The notes under the pieces are model-generated. The model was not told the DNA's origin and ran no database searches. It saw only the letters and a program-made list of their open reading frames with translations. DNA of 64,000 bases from Acetobacter oryzoeni. GTDB taxonomy: Bacteria > Pseudomonadota > Alphaproteobacteria > Acetobacterales > Acetobacteraceae. The DNA lies in NCBI RefSeq assembly GCF_004014775.2, contig NZ_CP042808.1:620001-684000 (forward strand), in the 5' to 3' direction. Shown here piece by piece: positions 60,768-64,000 of this stretch. Made by a program: the position numbers and the translations under genes. How positions within the stretch are numbered: the first letter of the stretch is position 1; every line of letters begins with the position of its first letter.

Positions 60768-61055
60768 GTGCCTGCATCTCAACCCGGTTTGGCCTATACG
60801 GCGCTGAAAACACTGGCCACGGTGGCTATCACCGTGGTGCTGATTGCCCTTTTGCGTGGTGGCTTGGCGCTGCTGCCAAAATTTGATTCTGCAACAGGTG
60901 GGCAGGCGGGCACGCATCTGCTGCAACTTCTGGCAGGAGATGGGCAGGCCCGCACCCAGAATGCCGTATCCATCGGGCTGATGTTGGGCTGCTTTATTCT
61001 GGCTGTTCTGGTGGTGCAGGTGCTGGAAAAATGGTGGCGCAGGCGGGCCAGATAA
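60768..61055 (+). CDS. Small membrane protein, two helices, function unknown
   Basis: 95 residues, GTG start 10 bases after the upstream stop. Helices: LATVAITVVLIALLRGGLAL and SIGLMLGCFILAVLVVQVLE, followed by a basic end KWWRRRAR. No family recognised. Probably an operon with the preceding exported protein. A hairpin terminator follows. Confidence 0.7.
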   Translation: MPASQPGLAYTALKTLATVAITVVLIALLRGGLALLPKFDSATGGQAGTHLLQLLAGDGQARTQNAVSIGLMLGCFILAVLVVQVLEKWWRRRAR

Positions 61056-61090
61056 CGCCGCTGTTAAAAAGCGGGTGTTATCTGGTTTTT
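61051..61090 (+). terminator. Intrinsic terminator of the small membrane gene
   Basis: GATAACGCC pairs with GGTGTTATC (one G-T and a bulged G) with inner GCT/AGC, followed by TGGTTTTT. The stop codon at 61053-61055 lies in the left arm. Confidence 0.8.
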
Positions 61091-61119
61091 AGCATATCAC
61101 TCTTACACTTGGTGTGTAT

Positions 61120-62094
61120 TTAAGCGTCTTCTTGCGTAAGATTTGTGCCTGCCAATGTGGGCCTGTTTTCGGCTGCGGCTGTTTTGTTCCAGAAAAATGT
61201 TAGCTCATGCTTGTTATGGGCCAGATGTGCCAAACTGCCACCCGGAATGGCCTCAAACGCGGCCACAATTTCATGGTCTGTTTCACCCTGAAACTTCACC
61301 GTCAGCACAATGTTGTCTGTGTTGCCAGAGGCTATCCAGTTTTGTGTCAGCCGTAAAAGGCGCTGTGGGTAGGCAATGATGTCTGAAAACATCCAGTCCA
61401 CGGCAGCAAGTTTTTCGGGTTCCAAACCAAAGGCGCTGGCTTGTTGGAAGGAGACACCCGGCATGGCCGCCACTTTGGGGTCAAGCGGTGCGCGGTCAAA
61501 CGCTGTAACCTGTGCACCAAGGTTGGCAATGGCCCATGTCCAACCGCCGGGTGTGGCGCCCAGATCATAACAACGTTCTTCAGGTGTGGGCCAGCGGCCA
61601 AGGCGCGTGCAGGCTTCCCACAATTTCAGATAGGCGCGGGAAGGTGGGCCGGTGCGGTTTTCTACAAACTGTGGCGCGCCATTTACAAATGGGCTGGTTT
61701 TGCGTGCAGAAAAAAGCAGCGTGTTGGTGTCCAGCAATGTCCACGCGCCCAAGGGGCTTGTTGGTGGCAGTGTGGGAAACACCAGCGGGGCAGCCTTAAC
61801 CGGGGGCAGCTTGTCTGTGATCAGCGCGGTACGCCGAAAGTGGTCGATAGTATACAGGCTCCAGTTCCGCTGAATGGCGCGCAGTGTATCTGCGGCATTG
61901 CGAATGGAGGTTATTTCCACCACCTGCGGGTCCAGCCAGATATCCAGTGCCCAAGGGGAATACACAGGCTTGCTGCTGGAAAGAGCCAACCGGCCATGCC
62001 AGCGGTCAATAGTTACGCCGCGCCATGCCAGATCAGCTTCTAAAACGGATGTCAGCCCATCGGCGGCCAACCATGCGGTGCGAATGGTGCTCAT
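61120..62094 (-). CDS. RlmM-like SAM-dependent RNA methyltransferase
   Basis: 324 residues from the ATG at 62094. A FtsJ-fold methyltransferase: CYDLGATPGGWTWAIANLGA is the SAM loop, VDWMFSDIIAYPQRLLRLTQ and NIVLTVKFQGETDHEIVAA hold the likely catalytic Lys region. The order and motifs resemble RlmM, which methylates 23S rRNA C2498, but the N-terminal half is divergent and shorter. Its start overlaps the DUF423 stop by 4 bases. Confidence 0.8.
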   Translation of the reverse strand: MSTIRTAWLAADGLTSVLEADLAWRGVTIDRWHGRLALSSSKPVYSPWALDIWLDPQVVEITSIRNAADTLRAIQRNWSLYTIDHFRRTALITDKLPPVKAAPLVFPTLPPTSPLGAWTLLDTNTLLFSARKTSPFVNGAPQFVENRTGPPSRAYLKLWEACTRLGRWPTPEERCYDLGATPGGWTWAIANLGAQVTAFDRAPLDPKVAAMPGVSFQQASAFGLEPEKLAAVDWMFSDIIAYPQRLLRLTQNWIASGNTDNIVLTVKFQGETDHEIVAAFEAIPGGSLAHLAHNKHELTFFWNKTAAAENRPTLAGTNLTQEDA

Positions 62095-62477
62095 GCCCGG
62101 CACATCCAGCCAACGGAAAGCAACAGCCAAGAAAGAATCAGCAAACTGCCACCTGTTGGGGCAACGTGGGCTGCATGGTGGCCGGTAAAAGCTGTGTAAT
62201 ACACGCCCGCACAAAACAGCAGCGTGCCCAGCACCAGCCCACAGCCACCGGCCAGCAAGATACGGCCCGCCTGAGGTTTGGCTGTAAGACCCAGAGCAAC
62301 AAGGGCAATGCCTTGCCACATCTGCATTTCCATGCCGCTATGGGCCATAACGCGGCCACCGGCAGCAAAGGCCGAATCTGGCAGATGGGCGGTAAGTGCG
62401 CCCATAACGGTGCCGGTAGCGGCCAAAAGGCCCCCGCATATGCGCCACAGGCGCGGAAGAAGAAGTGAAAAGGACAT
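62091..62477 (-). CDS. DUF423 family membrane protein
   Basis: 128 residues with about four hydrophobic helices. The typical GALTAHLPDSAFAAGGRVMA segment and the remaining GMEMQMWQGIALVALGLTA fit DUF423, a family of unknown function with which RlmM-like genes are often neighbours in proteobacteria. The ATG at 62477 is preferred over 62549 because the first part of the longer form is unconserved. Confidence 0.85.
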   Translation of the reverse strand: MSFSLLLPRLWRICGGLLAATGTVMGALTAHLPDSAFAAGGRVMAHSGMEMQMWQGIALVALGLTAKPQAGRILLAGGCGLVLGTLLFCAGVYYTAFTGHHAAHVAPTGGSLLILSWLLLSVGWMCRA

Positions 62478-62619
62478 AAGTTCTGCTGTATAGGCGCAGC
62501 GGCCGTAATGGAAAACAGGAAAGGCAACATGCCCGGCCATTTCCTGCATGGACCTTTATAAAGTGTGCGCCGCGTTGTGGCGGAACAGATGCAAAAATGA
62601 GAGCAGGAAAATCCAAAAC

Positions 62620-63186
62620 ATGAGCATCAGGCTGGACCGAATTGTGACGCGCGGTGGGGATGGAGGGCAGACATCTTTGGGCAATGGCGCGCGTGTTGCA
62701 AAAAGCAGCGCACGGATAGAAGCACTGGGCACGCTGGATGAAGTAAACGCCGTAACCGGCCTTGTGCGTGCCCACGCCCCGCAAGATAGCGCCGTGGTGG
62801 GCCAACTGGCAGCCGTGCAGAACATGCTGTTCGATATGGGGGCAGATTTATGCCAGCCAGAAGAAGGCCCAAAAGCAGCCCGTGCCAAGCGTATGCAGGA
62901 AAGTGTCGTTTTAAAGCTGGAAGAATGGGTGGAGCAGTTGCGCGCTGCCCAAAAGCCATTAACCAGTTTTGTGTTGCCCGGTGGTTCTGTTCCCGCAGCG
63001 TGGGCGCATCTGGCCCGTACACAGGCGCGTGCGGCAGAACGGCGTATGGTGGCGCTGGCTGAGAAAGAAACAATCAATCCTGTTCTGCTACAGATCATGA
63101 ACAGGTTATCTGATTACTTTTTTGTTCTGGCGCGTCACTTTAATGCAGATGGGCAGACCGATCTGGTATGGATTCCTGAAAAATAA
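62620..63186 (+). CDS. Cob(I)alamin adenosyltransferase, PduO type
   Basis: 188 residues. Adenosylates cob(I)alamin with ATP. The ATP-binding N-terminal motif is VTRGGDGGQTSLGNGARV, followed by RIEALGTLDEVNAVTGL, FVLPGGSVPAAWAHLARTQA and ARHFNADGQTDLVWIPEK. Length and motifs are those of PduO-type enzymes. The start is ATG 62620 with AGGAAAA upstream; an earlier in-frame ATG at 62548 lies in the divergent promoter zone. Confidence 0.93.
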   Translation: MSIRLDRIVTRGGDGGQTSLGNGARVAKSSARIEALGTLDEVNAVTGLVRAHAPQDSAVVGQLAAVQNMLFDMGADLCQPEEGPKAARAKRMQESVVLKLEEWVEQLRAAQKPLTSFVLPGGSVPAAWAHLARTQARAAERRMVALAEKETINPVLLQIMNRLSDYFFVLARHFNADGQTDLVWIPEK

Positions 63187-63460
63187 GAGAAAACCTTATG
63201 AAATCCCTGTCTTGTGCTTGAACATGGCAGGGAAGACATGATAATAGTAATGAGTAAGAACCAAAACACATTATAAAACGTGTGTAATAATTCTGTCTGT
63301 CCGTTTGTAATGTGTGCCCTCATGCCTGCTGTAACGCATCATGAAGGAGTGGCTGGAACCGTGTTGGGTATCGCGCGGGCAAATGCCAGAATATAACGGC
63401 TGATGGAATGTTTAAGAACTGTATCAACAGACCATTTTTCTTAAAGTGACTTCCAGATTT
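63187..63460. other. Intergenic gap before the coiled-coil gene
   Basis: 274 bases, no gene seen. CCCTGTC/GGCAGGG around 63203-63230 could be a weak terminator of the adenosyltransferase; the rest is AT-leaning with no recognised promoter. Confidence 0.5.
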
Positions 63461-64000
63461 ATGAACACAACATCTTTTATGCCACCCTTGGATGCCGATA
63501 GAGAACGGGATGAAGGGCTGGAAGAAGCCTCCATGCGCAATGCGCTGGAACGGCTTGGCGCATCTCATAAAGGGCGGGCTGCGCCGTCCGCTCCTCGTCC
63601 TGCGGCAGATGCCACAGGCAACAAGCGGCGGCGGTTTGTGCGTGATGGTGAAGTGCCGGTAGAAAAGCACTCTCTCGCCCGTATTACGCCCCGCACGGTT
63701 GCCGCCCCCCGCACCCCCACCACATCTCGCGCTGTTCATTTTTCTGAAGAAGAAAACAGCGAAGTTTCTCGTCTGCGCCGTTTGGTGGCGGAAGAAAAGC
63801 TGCGTGTGGAAGAAGTGGAACGCCAGTTGGCAGAGGTGCAGGCCGCCCAGCGTGCTTTGCAAACCCAAAAAGGCCACGCCGATATGATGGTGCGTGAGCT
63901 GAAGGCCAAAGTGGCGGAGCAGGAAGCTGAACTGGCTGAATCTGGCCGTCAGCTGCGGGCTGCGCACCGTTTGGTAGCAGAGCGTGATGAAGAAATTACC
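63461..64000 (+). CDS. Coiled-coil protein, N-terminal part (cut by window edge)
   Basis: 180 codons visible, no stop. Opens MNTTSFMPPLDADRERDEGL, with a basic, disordered stretch (NKRRRFVRDGEVPVEKHSL) and then a long heptad-rich helix from about residue 87 (EEENSEVSRLRRLVAEEKLR, RELKAKVAEQEAELAESGRQ) that runs to the window edge. Leucine and charged residues alternate as in coiled coils. Family unknown; it is likely a structural or regulatory protein. Confidence 0.65.
   Translation, partial: MNTTSFMPPLDADRERDEGLEEASMRNALERLGASHKGRAAPSAPRPAADATGNKRRRFVRDGEVPVEKHSLARITPRTVAAPRTPTTSRAVHFSEEENSEVSRLRRLVAEEKLRVEEVERQLAEVQAAQRALQTQKGHADMMVRELKAKVAEQEAELAESGRQLRAAHRLVAERDEEIT

Overview
The window reads as an ordinary chromosomal segment of an acetic acid bacterium (Acetobacteraceae, most likely Acetobacter or a close relative). 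This is inferred from the moderately GC-rich alphaproteobacterial coding style, the era-pyrH-frr-uppS-cdsA-dxr-rseP-bamA-skp-lpxD-fabZ-lpxA-lpxI order, the small Hsp20 plus DUF1150 pair, an acetate-activating Acs, and several short secreted or membrane proteins that look lineage-specific. No database search was possible, so the genus is a guess. I see no insertion sequence, prophage, CRISPR array or rRNA. There is one tRNA, for glycine.

Layout. 1-13.6 kb: one long forward cluster joining translation (rnc end, era, frr), UMP kinase, isoprenoid and phospholipid synthesis (dxr, uppS, cdsA), envelope proteolysis (rseP), outer-membrane assembly (bamA, skp) and early lipid A synthesis (lpxD, fabZ, lpxA, lpxI). 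13.6-25.5 kb: glyoxalase, a small membrane protein with a histidine-kinase-like H-box, rpmH-rnpA-yidC-engB, argB, dapD-dapE with a membrane protein, reverse truA-fmt-def, forward hsp20-DUF1150, then reverse hpf. 25.9-35 kb: an orphan membrane protein, a MOSC protein, the reverse rnd-kdsD-lptC-lptA-lptB LPS operon, rlmB, an NCS1 permease and a short-chain dehydrogenase. 34.7-39.5 kb: gmk-hldE-AGE-type isomerase-dnaB. 39.7-46.8 kb: a membrane-anchored NERD nuclease-like protein, a large MscS channel, a 49-residue lipoprotein, mlaF-mlaE, radA and tRNA-Gly(CCC).

46.8-57.7 kb is the accessory-looking part. It holds a 90-residue secreted protein built from a 24-residue repeat, about 750 bases of very AT-rich non-coding DNA, an AlgE-like outer-membrane porin followed by an amino acid permease, a DUF1275 membrane protein, bifunctional proline dehydrogenase putA under a probable GntR/FCD regulator, and a 540-base gap rich in inverted repeats. 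57.2-64 kb returns to ordinary genes: a DUF2501-like secreted protein, acs, DUF1653, two orphan exported or membrane proteins, an RlmM-like methyltransferase with a DUF423 protein, cobalamin adenosyltransferase, and the start of a coiled-coil protein running off the edge.

The genes work together mainly in envelope biogenesis: precursors (dxr, uppS, cdsA, kdsD, hldE), lipid A (lpxD, lpxA, lpxI, fabZ), LPS transport (lptABC), outer-membrane protein insertion (skp, bamA), inner-membrane insertion (yidC), and lipid asymmetry (mlaEF). The most unusual signals are the 24-residue repeat protein with its AT-rich neighbourhood, a recurring arrangement in which a stop codon lies in or at the edge of the loop of a 3' hairpin, an out-of-frame leader with the best ribosome binding site in front of putA, and the small H-box membrane protein. 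None of these amounts to a proven new system.
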